Shown here: positions 7,328-13,963 of the stretch, piece by piece
Layout: each line of letters starts with the position of its first letter
Numbering within the stretch: position 1 is the first letter of the stretch
Assembly (NCBI GenBank): GCA_046260445.1
Contig: JBHEPF010000048.1
Span: 1 to 18,329 of the forward strand
Length of the DNA stretch: 18,329 bases
Source of the DNA: F2B08 sp046260445
GTDB lineage: Bacteria > Actinomycetota > Actinomycetes > Actinomycetales > Dermatophilaceae
Direction of reading: 5' to 3'
Program-made: the position numbers and the translations under genes
The notes under the pieces: model-generated
Seen by the model: only the letters and a program-made list of their open reading frames with translations
What the model was told of the DNA's origin: nothing
The model's database searches: none

Positions 7328-7602
7328 AGCAGTCCCTCCGGCAGATGATCACCTGCCACTGGTCCGCACGCCGGATCCAGCGATACCTGGACGCCGATCC
7401 TGCAGCTCCGCTCACGCCCGGTGAGATCGCTCGCCTCGAGGCGCATCTCGCGGAGTGTGAGAAGTGCGCTCAGGTCAGCGAGGAGCACCGCGTGCTCCAT
7501 CGCGCCCTCTCGCTCTGGCCTGGGGCGCCGACACCGGACGAGCAGACGGTCGAGCGCCTTCAGTCCTTCCTCACCGAGCTGACCGAGGAACCCAGGTCAT
7601 GA
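7324..7602 (+). CDS. Zinc-binding (ZAS-type) anti-sigma factor, RsrA-like
   Basis: A 92-residue soluble protein with no membrane segment. His41, Cys45 and Cys48 form the HxxxCxxC motif of zinc anti-sigma factors (HLAECEKC), and Cys11 lies upstream. RsrA of Streptomyces uses Cys11, His37, Cys41 and Cys44, so the arrangement here is the same apart from 4 extra residues. In RsrA, thiol oxidation expels zinc and releases the sigma factor. The same switch is inferred here. It is translationally coupled to the sigma gene (ATGA overlap, GGAAGG ribosome site) and overlaps the following flavoprotein gene by 4 bases. Its binding to this sigma factor is inferred from adjacency and family. Confidence 0.88.
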   Translation: MKQSLRQMITCHWSARRIQRYLDADPAAPLTPGEIARLEAHLAECEKCAQVSEEHRVLHRALSLWPGAPTPDEQTVERLQSFLTELTEEPRS

Positions 7603-9050
7603 CCACGGCAACCCCGATGCGAGGGGTCTGGGACCTCGTCGTCGTCGGAGGAGGCGCGGCAGGCATCGTGGCCGCCAAGACCGCAGCGCGGTTGGGGGCC
7701 GCCACGCTCCTCGTGGAGCGGGACCGCACGGGCGGAGACTGTCTCTGGCGGGGTTGCGTTCCCTCCAAGGCCCTGCTTGCGGCGGCGTCCGCCGCAGCCC
7801 AGGCTCGCGACGCAGGCCGGTTCGGGATCGACGTCCGAGGGGTCGACGTCGACTTCCCCCGTGTCATGAAGCACATCCGCGAGACCATCGCCCACATCGA
7901 ACCGGTCGACTCCATCGAGACCCTCGAGTCCGAGGGAGTGACCGTGCTCACCGGCGAGGCCACCTTCGTCGGTGGCGACCGGATCCGGGTGGGCGAGCAG
8001 GAGATCCGGTTCGAGCAGGCTGTGGTGGCCGCCGGGGCGAGCCCAGCGGTGCCTCCGATCTCGGGACTGCCAGGCGCCGACTTTCTCACCAGCGACACCA
8101 TCTGGGATCTCACCGACCTGCCGGAGGACCTCGTCATCCTCGGCGGGGGCAGCATCGGTTGTGAGCTCGGCCAGGCGTTCGCGCGCCTGGGCACTCGGGT
8201 GTCGATCGTCGAGGGCGCCCCCCGGATCATGCCGCGCGAGGATGCGCAGGCCGCCGCTCTCGTTGCCGCGGCGCTGCGGCGCGACGGAGTCAGCATCCAC
8301 GCCGGCGCAGGCGTGAGCCGCGTCGAGCCGGGCGCGGGCACCTCCGGCCGCCTCGTACTGGACGACGGCAGGGAGGTTCCGTACGGGCGGCTCGTCGTCG
8401 CGGTGGGTCGCGCCCCGCAGACCCGAGGTCTCGGCCTGGAGTCCGCCGGCGTCACCGTCGACCAGCGCGGGTTCGTCACCGTCGACGATCGGCTGCGCAC
8501 GACAAACCCACGGATCTGGGCCGCCGGAGACCTCACCGGCCATCCTCAGTTCACGCATCTCGCAGGTCAGCACGGCAGCCTCGCCGCCAGCAACGCCGTC
8601 CTCGGCCTGAGGCGACGAGTCGCTCTGACCGCGGTCCCCCGGGTCACGTTCACCCACCCTGAGGTGGCCGCCGTAGGAGTGACCACCGACCCGCTTCCCG
8701 CCGGACTGCGCATTGTGCAGTGGCACAACGACCTGGTGGACCGGGCGGCCGCCGACGCTGACACCGATGGCCTCACCCGACTCGCCGTCGACCGCAAGGG
8801 CCGGGTCCTCGGGGCCGTCGTCGTGGGCCCCCGCGCCGGGGAGAGTCTGGCCGAGCTGACGCTCGCCATCAAGCAGGGCCTGCGGACACGCGACCTCGCC
8901 GCCGCCATCCACCCGTATCCGACCTATGGGGACGGTCCATGGAACGCCGCCCTGAGCGACATCCGAGGCACCCTCAGCCGGCCACCCGCGAAGCACGGCG
9001 TGGCGGTGCTGCGCCGAGTGCGCCGCTGGCGACTCGACCGGGCGGGGTGA
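7599..9050 (+). CDS. FAD/NAD(P)-dependent disulfide reductase-like flavoprotein (MerA/lipoamide dehydrogenase family)
   Basis: A 483-residue class I flavoprotein. The FAD motif VGGGAAG is near residues 16-22, the redox disulfide CLWRGC at 48-53, the NAD(P) motif LGGGSIGCE at 181-189, and the second FAD motif IWAAGDLTG near 307. It then has a dimerisation domain. The C-terminal motif is HPYPTYGDG: Tyr stands where lipoamide dehydrogenase has the catalytic His, as in MerA-type relatives. There is no N-terminal heavy-metal domain and no C-terminal CC pair, so mercuric reductase activity is not supported. It is the last gene of the sigma operon (ATGA overlap with the anti-sigma gene, GAGGAA ribosome site). 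It may regenerate the thioredoxin-like protein or another thiol carrier (inference). The Arg-rich C-terminal tail after residue 460 is unusual. Confidence 0.88.
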   Translation: MTTATPMRGVWDLVVVGGGAAGIVAAKTAARLGAATLLVERDRTGGDCLWRGCVPSKALLAAASAAAQARDAGRFGIDVRGVDVDFPRVMKHIRETIAHIEPVDSIETLESEGVTVLTGEATFVGGDRIRVGEQEIRFEQAVVAAGASPAVPPISGLPGADFLTSDTIWDLTDLPEDLVILGGGSIGCELGQAFARLGTRVSIVEGAPRIMPREDAQAAALVAAALRRDGVSIHAGAGVSRVEPGAGTSGRLVLDDGREVPYGRLVVAVGRAPQTRGLGLESAGVTVDQRGFVTVDDRLRTTNPRIWAAGDLTGHPQFTHLAGQHGSLAASNAVLGLRRRVALTAVPRVTFTHPEVAAVGVTTDPLPAGLRIVQWHNDLVDRAAADADTDGLTRLAVDRKGRVLGAVVVGPRAGESLAELTLAIKQGLRTRDLAAAIHPYPTYGDGPWNAALSDIRGTLSRPPAKHGVAVLRRVRRWRLDRAG

Positions 9051-9116
9051 TATCGGGCCCCGTGGGAGGCCGGACGTTGTCAGCGGGCGAACGGCTGTCG
9101 GCGGGGTGGTCCTGTG

Positions 9117-9434
9117 TCAGCGTCCCAGTAGCCGGCGACGGCGGCGGTAGGCCACCGTGCCCGGTCGACCGAGGACGAGATCCCGGACCTGGCGTCCGGT
9201 GGGGTTGGTGAGGAACGTCGACCCGACGCGCACCGTGGGCACCGTCTCGTTGCCTCCGTTGACCGAGCGCACGATCTCGGCCGCGCGCTCGTCCTCCCAG
9301 ATGTTGCGCCAGTCGGCGACAAGGCCCTGACGCTCGAGGTCGGCGCGCAGGGCCGAACAGAACGGGCACCCGGGCCGCCAGAACACCTCGACGTCGGCGT
9401 CGTCGGAGCGGAACTCGGCCGGCTGTGCAGTCAT
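9117..9434 (-). CDS. Mycoredoxin/glutaredoxin-like protein
   Basis: A 105-residue glutaredoxin-fold protein. The active site CPFC is at residues 23-26 after VEVFWRPG. Further family features are VNGGNETVPTV (cis-Pro loop) and TFLTNPTG, shared with the actinobacterial mycoredoxin Mrx1, whose active site is CGYC. Mycoredoxins reduce mixed disulfides with mycothiol using the N-terminal Cys. The CPFC form suggests a sister group, so the partner is uncertain. The C-terminus ends in a run of arginines. The ATG at 9434 has no ribosome site but lies 8 bases after a SigR-like -10. It follows the epimerase gene on the same strand with 15 bases between and converges with the flavoprotein gene across 66 bases with no evident terminator. 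Confidence 0.88.
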   Translation of the reverse strand: MTAQPAEFRSDDADVEVFWRPGCPFCSALRADLERQGLVADWRNIWEDERAAEIVRSVNGGNETVPTVRVGSTFLTNPTGRQVRDLVLGRPGTVAYRRRRRLLGR

Positions 9435-9442
9435 GCTGCGGG

Positions 9443-9469
9443 AACCCGGTCAGGCGCCCCGAGGCTTCC
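9443..9469 (-). promoter_or_regulatory. SigR/ECF-type promoter candidate for the mycoredoxin-like gene
   Basis: On the minus strand GGAAG (9469-9465), 19 bases, GTT (9445-9443) in CCGGGTTCCC, then 8 bases to the ATG. The -35 half and most of the spacer lie inside the 3' end of the epimerase gene, so this gene can be expressed independently of its upstream neighbour as a leaderless transcript. Confidence 0.6.
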
Positions 9470-10262
9470 CGCCGCAGAGCGCGGCCGAGCCCAACGACCC
9501 CGGGCGAGCGAGGCGGACGACGTCGGCGGATGCGAACGGCGTGGACGCCTCGCAGCCCACCCTGCGCAGGACTCCCGGAGGCACACCGATGTCGGCGAGG
9601 AGCAGCTCCCCCACGAACGGGGCTGCGGCCGAGACGAGGAAACCGACCTTGGGAGCGGCGAGGGTGAGGGTGGCCGTGGCGGTGAGCGCGACACCGGGCG
9701 CCTCACCGGTGTCCACATCCAGACCGGAGGGGATGTCCAGGGCGATGACGGGGATGCCCATGGTGCCGACCTCGTCGATGAGGTCACGAGCGCGGCCGCG
9801 GGGAGGTCCACCCAGGCTGTAGCCGATCATCCCGTCGAGCACGACGTCGACCGCTCGCTCGTCCGCGGCGATCGATGCCCGCATCGGTATCTCGAGCGCA
9901 CGCAGCGTCCGGGCCTGGTGTCCCGCAGCCCCGTCCATGCGCTCGGGTGCATCGGTCGTCACTACTCGCAGGTCTGCGCCCCACCCCGCCAGCCTGCGTG
10001 CGGCCGCCATCGCGCCACCTCCGTTGCCTCCGTTGCCGGCGAGGATGAGGACGCGCCGACCCTGCGGGGATCCGCCGAGCGCGGCGGCCGCCACGCGCGC
10101 GAGCGCCCGCCCGGCGTTCTCCATCATCTGCAGCACGCTGATCCCGAGATCCTCGACCATGATCCGGTCGACCTCGCGCATCTGTTCGCGTGTCACCGCC
10201 GCGACGGGAGCTTCGGATGAGGTCGAGGGGAATGACTCGAGCCAGGTCTGCGTGCCAGTCAT
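9450..10262 (-). CDS. nnrE: NAD(P)H-hydrate epimerase, stand-alone YjeF N-terminal domain
   Basis: A 270-residue protein equal to the YjeF_N/NnrE domain, which epimerises damaged NAD(P)HX so that the partner dehydratase can restore NAD(P)H. Seen: MREVDRIMVEDLGISVLQMMENAG near residue 28, ILAGNGGNGGGAMAAARRL near 72, VLDGMIGYSLGG near 138 carrying the conserved Asp, and ALDIPSGLDVDTGE near 172. The usual GNNGGDG nucleotide loop reads GGNGGGA, lacking the Asp, a variant I believe occurs in stand-alone members. There is no fused ADP-dependent dehydratase domain, unlike many bacterial Nnr proteins. Start at the only family-consistent ATG; no ribosome site, but a SigR-like motif ends 8 bases upstream. 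It is plausible as a companion to redox stress and to mycoredoxin. Confidence 0.85.
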   Translation of the reverse strand: MTGTQTWLESFPSTSSEAPVAAVTREQMREVDRIMVEDLGISVLQMMENAGRALARVAAAALGGSPQGRRVLILAGNGGNGGGAMAAARRLAGWGADLRVVTTDAPERMDGAAGHQARTLRALEIPMRASIAADERAVDVVLDGMIGYSLGGPPRGRARDLIDEVGTMGIPVIALDIPSGLDVDTGEAPGVALTATATLTLAAPKVGFLVSAAAPFVGELLLADIGVPPGVLRRVGCEASTPFASADVVRLARPGSLGSAALCGGKPRGA

Positions 10263-10270
10263 GTGTCGGC

Positions 10271-10297
10271 AATCCGACGGCGTGGGAGCGGCATTCC
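10271..10297 (-). promoter_or_regulatory. SigR/ECF-type promoter candidate for nnrE (weaker -10)
   Basis: On the minus strand GGAAT (10297-10293), 19 bases, then ATT (10273-10271) in CGGATTGCC instead of CGGGTTCCC, followed by exactly 8 bases to the ATG. The -10 deviates by one base but spacing is identical to the other copies. Its extended -35 (GGCATTCC on the plus strand, 10290-10297) is a perfect 8-base inverted repeat of the patatin promoter's GGAATGCC (10313-10320). Confidence 0.5.
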
Positions 10298-10312
10298 GTC
10301 GACAGCCGAGCC

Positions 10313-10339
10313 GGAATGCCGACGCCGGTGATGCGGGTT
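10313..10339 (+). promoter_or_regulatory. SigR/ECF-type promoter candidate for the patatin-like gene
   Basis: GGAAT (10313-10317), 19 bases, GTT (10337-10339) in GCGGGTTCCC, then 8 bases to the ATG at 10348, with no ribosome site. This is a full consensus match with leaderless geometry. Confidence 0.7.
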
Positions 10340-10347
10340 CCCGGGTC

Positions 10348-11298
10348 ATGAACGACCGACCTGACAGCACCGCAGGGGAGGGAGGCATCACGGTCCCCCG
10401 GTTGAGAGCGCCCGTGGCCTTCGTGCTCTCCGGTGGGGCGAGTCTCGGGGCGGCGCAGGTGGGGATGCTGCGCGCCCTTCGTGAGGCAGCGATCGAGCCT
10501 GACCTGCTGGTCGGCACGAGTGTCGGCGCGCTGAACGCTGCGGTGTGCGCTGCCGATCCAGGAGGATGCGGCGAGCGACTCGAGCGTCGTTGGCTGTCGA
10601 TGCGTGGACTCCAGGTCTTTCCCGTCAACCCGGCCCGGCTCCTCCGGTCGGTGACCGCCTGGACCTCGGGCGGCCTGGTCTCGCCCTCGGGTCTGGCGCG
10701 TATCTGCCGCGAGCACCTGCACGCGACGACCTTCGCAAACCTGGCTGTGCCGCTGCTCGTCGTGGCCACGGACCAGCTCGACGGGACGGCCGTCGTCCTG
10801 GACGGCGGCTCCGTCGTCGACGCTGTCATGGCGAGCAGCGCTATTCCCGGCGTCTTCCCGGCGGTGTCGCTGGCCGGGCGGACCCTGGTCGACGGGGCCC
10901 TGAGCGCGAATGTGGCAACCCTTCAGGCGGTCGCCGCGGGCGCCCGCACCGTCGTCGTCCTCGAGGCCTCCGGCCCCTGCCGCCTGACTCGCCCACCACG
11001 CGGTGTCGTGGAGCAGGTCCTGGCCGCGGTCCACGTCCTCACCCGCAGCCAGGCCGCCGCACAGGCGGAGCAGGCGGCGGAGGAGGCACTGGTGCTGTAT
11101 CTGCCGACCCCCTGCACGACGCGGACCTCACCGCTGGACTTCGGGGGGTCGGCCGACCTCATCGCGGCTGCCTACGAGCTGAGCCGCGACTTCCTGGCAG
11201 GGTTGCCGCCGGAGCCGCCCGTGACGGGCCTGGTCGGTGAGCCGCACCGGCATCCTGCCCGGGCTCATGCCCACGCTCGGGCTGAGGCACGCTCATGA
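10348..11298 (+). CDS. Patatin-like phospholipase/acyl hydrolase
   Basis: A 316-residue patatin-fold hydrolase using a Ser-Asp dyad. The oxyanion-hole motif GGASLG is at residues 29-34, the nucleophile elbow GTSVG at 56-60 (Ser58), and DGA near 182-184 supplies the Asp. MASSAIPGVFPAV just before DGA is typical of the bacterial RssA/YchK-like group. There is no signal peptide or membrane segment, so a cytoplasmic lipid or acyl-ester hydrolase is likely; the substrate is unknown. The C-terminal tail is rich in His, Ala and Arg. The open frame extends upstream to 9937 antisense to nnrE, but patatin similarity begins after 10348 and a promoter sits just before it. Its stop codon overlaps the stop of the convergent phosphatidyltransferase gene by 3-6 bases. 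Confidence 0.9.
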   Translation: MNDRPDSTAGEGGITVPRLRAPVAFVLSGGASLGAAQVGMLRALREAAIEPDLLVGTSVGALNAAVCAADPGGCGERLERRWLSMRGLQVFPVNPARLLRSVTAWTSGGLVSPSGLARICREHLHATTFANLAVPLLVVATDQLDGTAVVLDGGSVVDAVMASSAIPGVFPAVSLAGRTLVDGALSANVATLQAVAAGARTVVVLEASGPCRLTRPPRGVVEQVLAAVHVLTRSQAAAQAEQAAEEALVLYLPTPCTTRTSPLDFGGSADLIAAAYELSRDFLAGLPPEPPVTGLVGEPHRHPARAHAHARAEARS

Positions 11299-11925
11299 CA
11301 GGGTCCGGTAGCCTGCGACGACCCGGTGGGTCGCACTGACAGCGACCACCGTGGCCCAGACCCACGCGATGGTTCCCGACCACATGGGCAGGAGCAACCA
11401 GAGGGAGTGCACGACGATCGTCTCGGTGCCTTCGGCAAGCCCGCCGAGGAAGCTGAGCGAGCGCCCGTCGTCGAGTCGGCGGCCGGTGCGCTCGGCGATG
11501 GAGGAGAACGCCAGGAACGCGGCACCGTTGACGTAGTACGCGAGCAGCACGAGCAGGAACGGCCACCAGGGCTGCCCGTGACTCGTGGTGGCCCCGACCG
11601 CGACACCGACGACCGTTGCCCCATAGACGACGAAGTCCGCGGTGATGTCGAGGAACCCGCCGGCCTCCGACTGTCGCGCACTCGCCGGCGCGCGTCTGCG
11701 GCGCCGCCGGGCCAAGGGCCCGTCCAGCCCGTCGCAGATCCGCGAGGCCCACCAGAGAAGGAGGGCGGGCCACCACCACGCGGCCGCGGCCGATGCGGCG
11801 CTGGCGAGCCCGAGTCCCAGACCGAGGAGGGTGATGCGGTCCGGGGTGACCCAGGGCCGGTCCAGCCATCGGGCGACCCGGTCGAGGGCGGGCTCGAGAG
11901 CCTGGCGCAGCGGGGCGTCGAACAT
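11293..11925 (-). CDS. CDP-alcohol phosphatidyltransferase family membrane protein
   Basis: A 210-residue integral membrane protein with several hydrophobic segments. The CDP-alcohol phosphotransferase motif is present: Asp65, Asp68, Gly69, Ala72 and Arg73 (CDGLDGPLAR), then Gly89, Asp93 and Asp97 (GGFLDITAD). Arg73 to Gly89 spans 15 residues where the usual pattern has 8, the extra part being Arg-rich (RRRRRAPASARQSE). Such enzymes join a CDP-activated lipid to an alcohol such as inositol phosphate or glycerol phosphate; the acceptor cannot be named. The start follows GAGGGA. It begins 1 base after the stop of the TVP38-like gene, forming a two-gene unit. It converges with the patatin gene with overlapping stop codons. 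Confidence 0.85.
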   Translation of the reverse strand: MFDAPLRQALEPALDRVARWLDRPWVTPDRITLLGLGLGLASAASAAAAWWWPALLLWWASRICDGLDGPLARRRRRRAPASARQSEAGGFLDITADFVVYGATVVGVAVGATTSHGQPWWPFLLVLLAYYVNGAAFLAFSSIAERTGRRLDDGRSLSFLGGLAEGTETIVVHSLWLLLPMWSGTIAWVWATVVAVSATHRVVAGYRTLS

Positions 11926-11926
11926 G

Positions 11927-12640
11927 TCAGTCCCTCGAAGATTCAGGGTCGGGTGCCGCCGCACGGAGCCGGCCTGTCCGTCGAGCGGCCCACCAGCCGC
12001 CGACGGACAGCAGCACGAGGGCGCCCAGGGCCGCGGCGGTGACCTGGGGGTCGGTACCTGCGGAGGCACCGAGAGCGGCATAGGCGACGGTGCCGGGCAC
12101 CATGCCCAGAGCGGTCGCGGCGAGGTAGTGCCGGGTCTCCACCCCGGTGACCGCGGCACCGTAGTTGAGTGCGGTGAACGGCACGACCGGCACGAGCCGA
12201 GCCAGGAGCACCGCCCCGAACCCCCGGTCTCCGAGCGCCCGGTCGGCCGTCTCGAGCCGACCACGGAGCAGACGCGCGACGCCCTCACGACCGAGGCTGC
12301 GGGCGACCCCGAAGGCGACGGCGGAGCCGATCATGGCTCCGGCCCACGCGAGGACCGCCCCCGGCCCAACTCCGAAGAGCGCTCCGGCAGCAGCGGTGGC
12401 GACGTTCTTGGGCACCGGCAGGAGTGACCAGAACGCATACCCGCTGACGAAGATCACCGGTCCCCACCCGCCGGCCCGCTCGACGGCGGCGCGGATCTGC
12501 TCCTGGTCCGGCGTTCCGAGGCCCTGAGCAGCGACGATGATCGTCACGATCAGCACAGCGAGCAGGATGGCGCGCACGACCACCGACCGGGCGGAGGGGG
12601 TCACCGGTGTGCGCTCTTCTCTGTCGTCGAGACGGGTCAT
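11927..12640 (-). CDS. TVP38/TMEM64 (SNARE-associated/DedA-like) membrane protein
   Basis: A 237-residue membrane protein. It has an N-terminal hydrophobic helix at residues 20-40, then the VTT/SNARE-associated domain with SGYAFWSLLPVPKNVATAAAGALFG near 70-90. The conserved LARLVPVVPFTALNYGAAVTGV near 148-170, ALGMVPGTVAYAALG near 180, and a final hydrophobic helix follow. Members are thought to act in membrane homeostasis or lipid movement across the bilayer. The ATG at 12640 begins the family-like region; there is no clear ribosome site. It is transcribed with the CDP-alcohol phosphatidyltransferase downstream, which fits a phospholipid role. It diverges from the ABC importer with only 69 bases between starts. 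Confidence 0.85.
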   Translation of the reverse strand: MTRLDDREERTPVTPSARSVVVRAILLAVLIVTIIVAAQGLGTPDQEQIRAAVERAGGWGPVIFVSGYAFWSLLPVPKNVATAAAGALFGVGPGAVLAWAGAMIGSAVAFGVARSLGREGVARLLRGRLETADRALGDRGFGAVLLARLVPVVPFTALNYGAAVTGVETRHYLAATALGMVPGTVAYAALGASAGTDPQVTAAALGALVLLSVGGWWAARRTGRLRAAAPDPESSRD

Positions 12641-12647
12641 CGCTGTG

Positions 12648-12674
12648 GGAAGGCTTCGAGGGCCCCACTGTGTT
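12648..12674 (+). promoter_or_regulatory. SigR/ECF-type promoter candidate for the ABC importer operon
   Basis: GGAAG (12648-12652), 19 bases, GTT (12672-12674) in CTGTGTTCCC. The -10 lacks the CGG extension seen in most other copies. Transcription would begin near 12682, leaving about 28 bases of leader with GAGGAG before the ATG at 12710. Read on the opposite strand it is GGAAC-N19-CTT ending 9 bases before the TVP38-like ATG, a weaker possible promoter for that gene. Confidence 0.45.
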
Positions 12675-12709
12675 CCCGGGTGAGATCCGCGACCTCGAGG
12701 AGAGCCATC

Positions 12710-13963
12710 ATGCCCGTTCCGCGCATACGCCGGTATGCGAGCGTCACGACGGCGGCGTTCGCCCTGGCCGCGTGCTCCAGCGCAGCCAGCGACACCGGCT
12801 CGACCGCGACCGAGGCATCCGTGACGGACTCCCGCACCTGGGCGCAGATAGAGGAGGCCGCTCAGGGGCAGCGGGTCTCGTTGTGGATGTGGGGTGGGGA
12901 CCCGAAGGGCAACGCCTACGTCGACGAGGTCCTCGTCCCGGCCGCGGCGGAGGCCGGCGTGACGCTCGAGCGGGTGCCGATCGCGGACACCAGGGACGCC
13001 CTGACCCGCATCCTCGCGGAGAAGCAGGCCGGTCGCACCGACGGCGAGGTCGACCTGGTCTGGGTCAACGGCGACAACTTCGCCACCGGCAAGCAGGCGG
13101 AGGCATGGCGGTGCGGGTGGGCCGACGAGCTGCCCAACGCGACCTTCCTCGACCCGCAGGACCCGCTCGTCACCTCCGACTTCGGCACCCCCGTGGACGG
13201 GTGCGAGTCGCCGTGGCACAAGGCGCAGTTCAGTCTGGTCTACGACTCTGCGCGAGTGTCCGACCCGCCGACCACGCTGGCCGGCGTCCTCGACTGGGCG
13301 GAACGCAACCCGGGCCGCTTCACCTATCCCGCCCCTCCGGACTTTACCGGCTCGGTCTTCGTCCGTCAGGTGCTCTACAGCGTCTCCGGCGGGTATGCGA
13401 ACGTGTCCGCCCAGTTCGACCAGGCGGCCTACGACGACCTCACCCCCGCGCTGTGGCAGCGCTTGAGGGACCTCGAAGCGTCCCTGTGGCGGGAAGGGCG
13501 CACCTATCCACGCGACTCGGTGGCGCTCGACACCCTCTTCGCGGAGGGTGAGGTCGACTTCACGATGACCTATGGCCCGGCGACCCTGACCGAGCTCGTC
13601 GCGAACGGCACCTTCCCACCGACGACCGCGGTCCTGCCCCTGGACGAGGGGACGGTCGGCAACGCGAGCTTCCTCGCCATCCCGGCCACGTCGGGGCAGA
13701 CCGAGGGGGCGATGGTCGTCGCCGACATCGCGCTCTCACCCGAGCAGCAGGCGGTCAAGGCGGATCCGGGCGTCTGGGGTCAGTTCACCGTGCTGAGCAT
13801 GGAGCGGCTCGCCGATGGCGACCGCGCGCTCTTCGACGCGCTGCCTTCCTCGCCCGTCGTGCCGGCCTACGACGTGTTGTCCGCGAACGCCAACCCGGAG
13901 CTGTCCGCCACCTGGGTGCCCGAGATCGACGAGGGATGGCGGACCGAGGTCCTGCAGCGGTGA
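12710..13963 (+). CDS. ABC importer substrate-binding lipoprotein (YnjB-like)
   Basis: A 417-residue exported lipoprotein. Its signal peptide has Arg5-Arg8, a hydrophobic core and the lipobox LAAC with Cys22 as the lipidated residue. The mature part starts with a Ser/Thr-rich linker, then WMWGGDPKGNAYVDEVLVP, ADTRDALTRILAEKQAGR and EVDLVWVNGDNFATGKQA, a pattern I recall from E. coli YnjB. The bound substrate of that family is not established. The ATG at 12710 is chosen over the upstream GTG at 12680 because GAGGAG lies 6-7 bases before it and because 12680 falls at the predicted transcription start. Two permeases and an ATPase follow with overlapping starts, giving a complete importer. Thiamine, iron or another small ligand are possibilities only. 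Confidence 0.85.
   Translation: MPVPRIRRYASVTTAAFALAACSSAASDTGSTATEASVTDSRTWAQIEEAAQGQRVSLWMWGGDPKGNAYVDEVLVPAAAEAGVTLERVPIADTRDALTRILAEKQAGRTDGEVDLVWVNGDNFATGKQAEAWRCGWADELPNATFLDPQDPLVTSDFGTPVDGCESPWHKAQFSLVYDSARVSDPPTTLAGVLDWAERNPGRFTYPAPPDFTGSVFVRQVLYSVSGGYANVSAQFDQAAYDDLTPALWQRLRDLEASLWREGRTYPRDSVALDTLFAEGEVDFTMTYGPATLTELVANGTFPPTTAVLPLDEGTVGNASFLAIPATSGQTEGAMVVADIALSPEQQAVKADPGVWGQFTVLSMERLADGDRALFDALPSSPVVPAYDVLSANANPELSATWVPEIDEGWRTEVLQR

Noticed and set aside
5643..7500. Long minus-strand frames opposite the FNT, sigma and anti-sigma genes
   Set aside because: Opposite three well-supported genes, with composition typical of GC-rich shadow frames and no known motif.
7599..9050. Mercuric reductase (MerA) with the operon as a mercury-resistance locus
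   Set aside because: No N-terminal metal domain, no C-terminal vicinal cysteines, and no merR, merT or merP nearby.
12648..12674. Minus-strand GGAAC-N19-CTT as a promoter for the TVP38-like gene
   Set aside because: It is the automatic mirror of the plus-strand motif, deviates in the -10, and the distance to ATG is 9 rather than 8.
12637..12837. Minus-strand 66-codon frame ending in ATGA overlap with the TVP38-like start
   Set aside because: It runs antisense through the start and signal peptide of the ABC lipoprotein and through its promoter, has no ribosome site or leaderless-type promoter, and resembles nothing known. The overlap is suggestive but insufficient.
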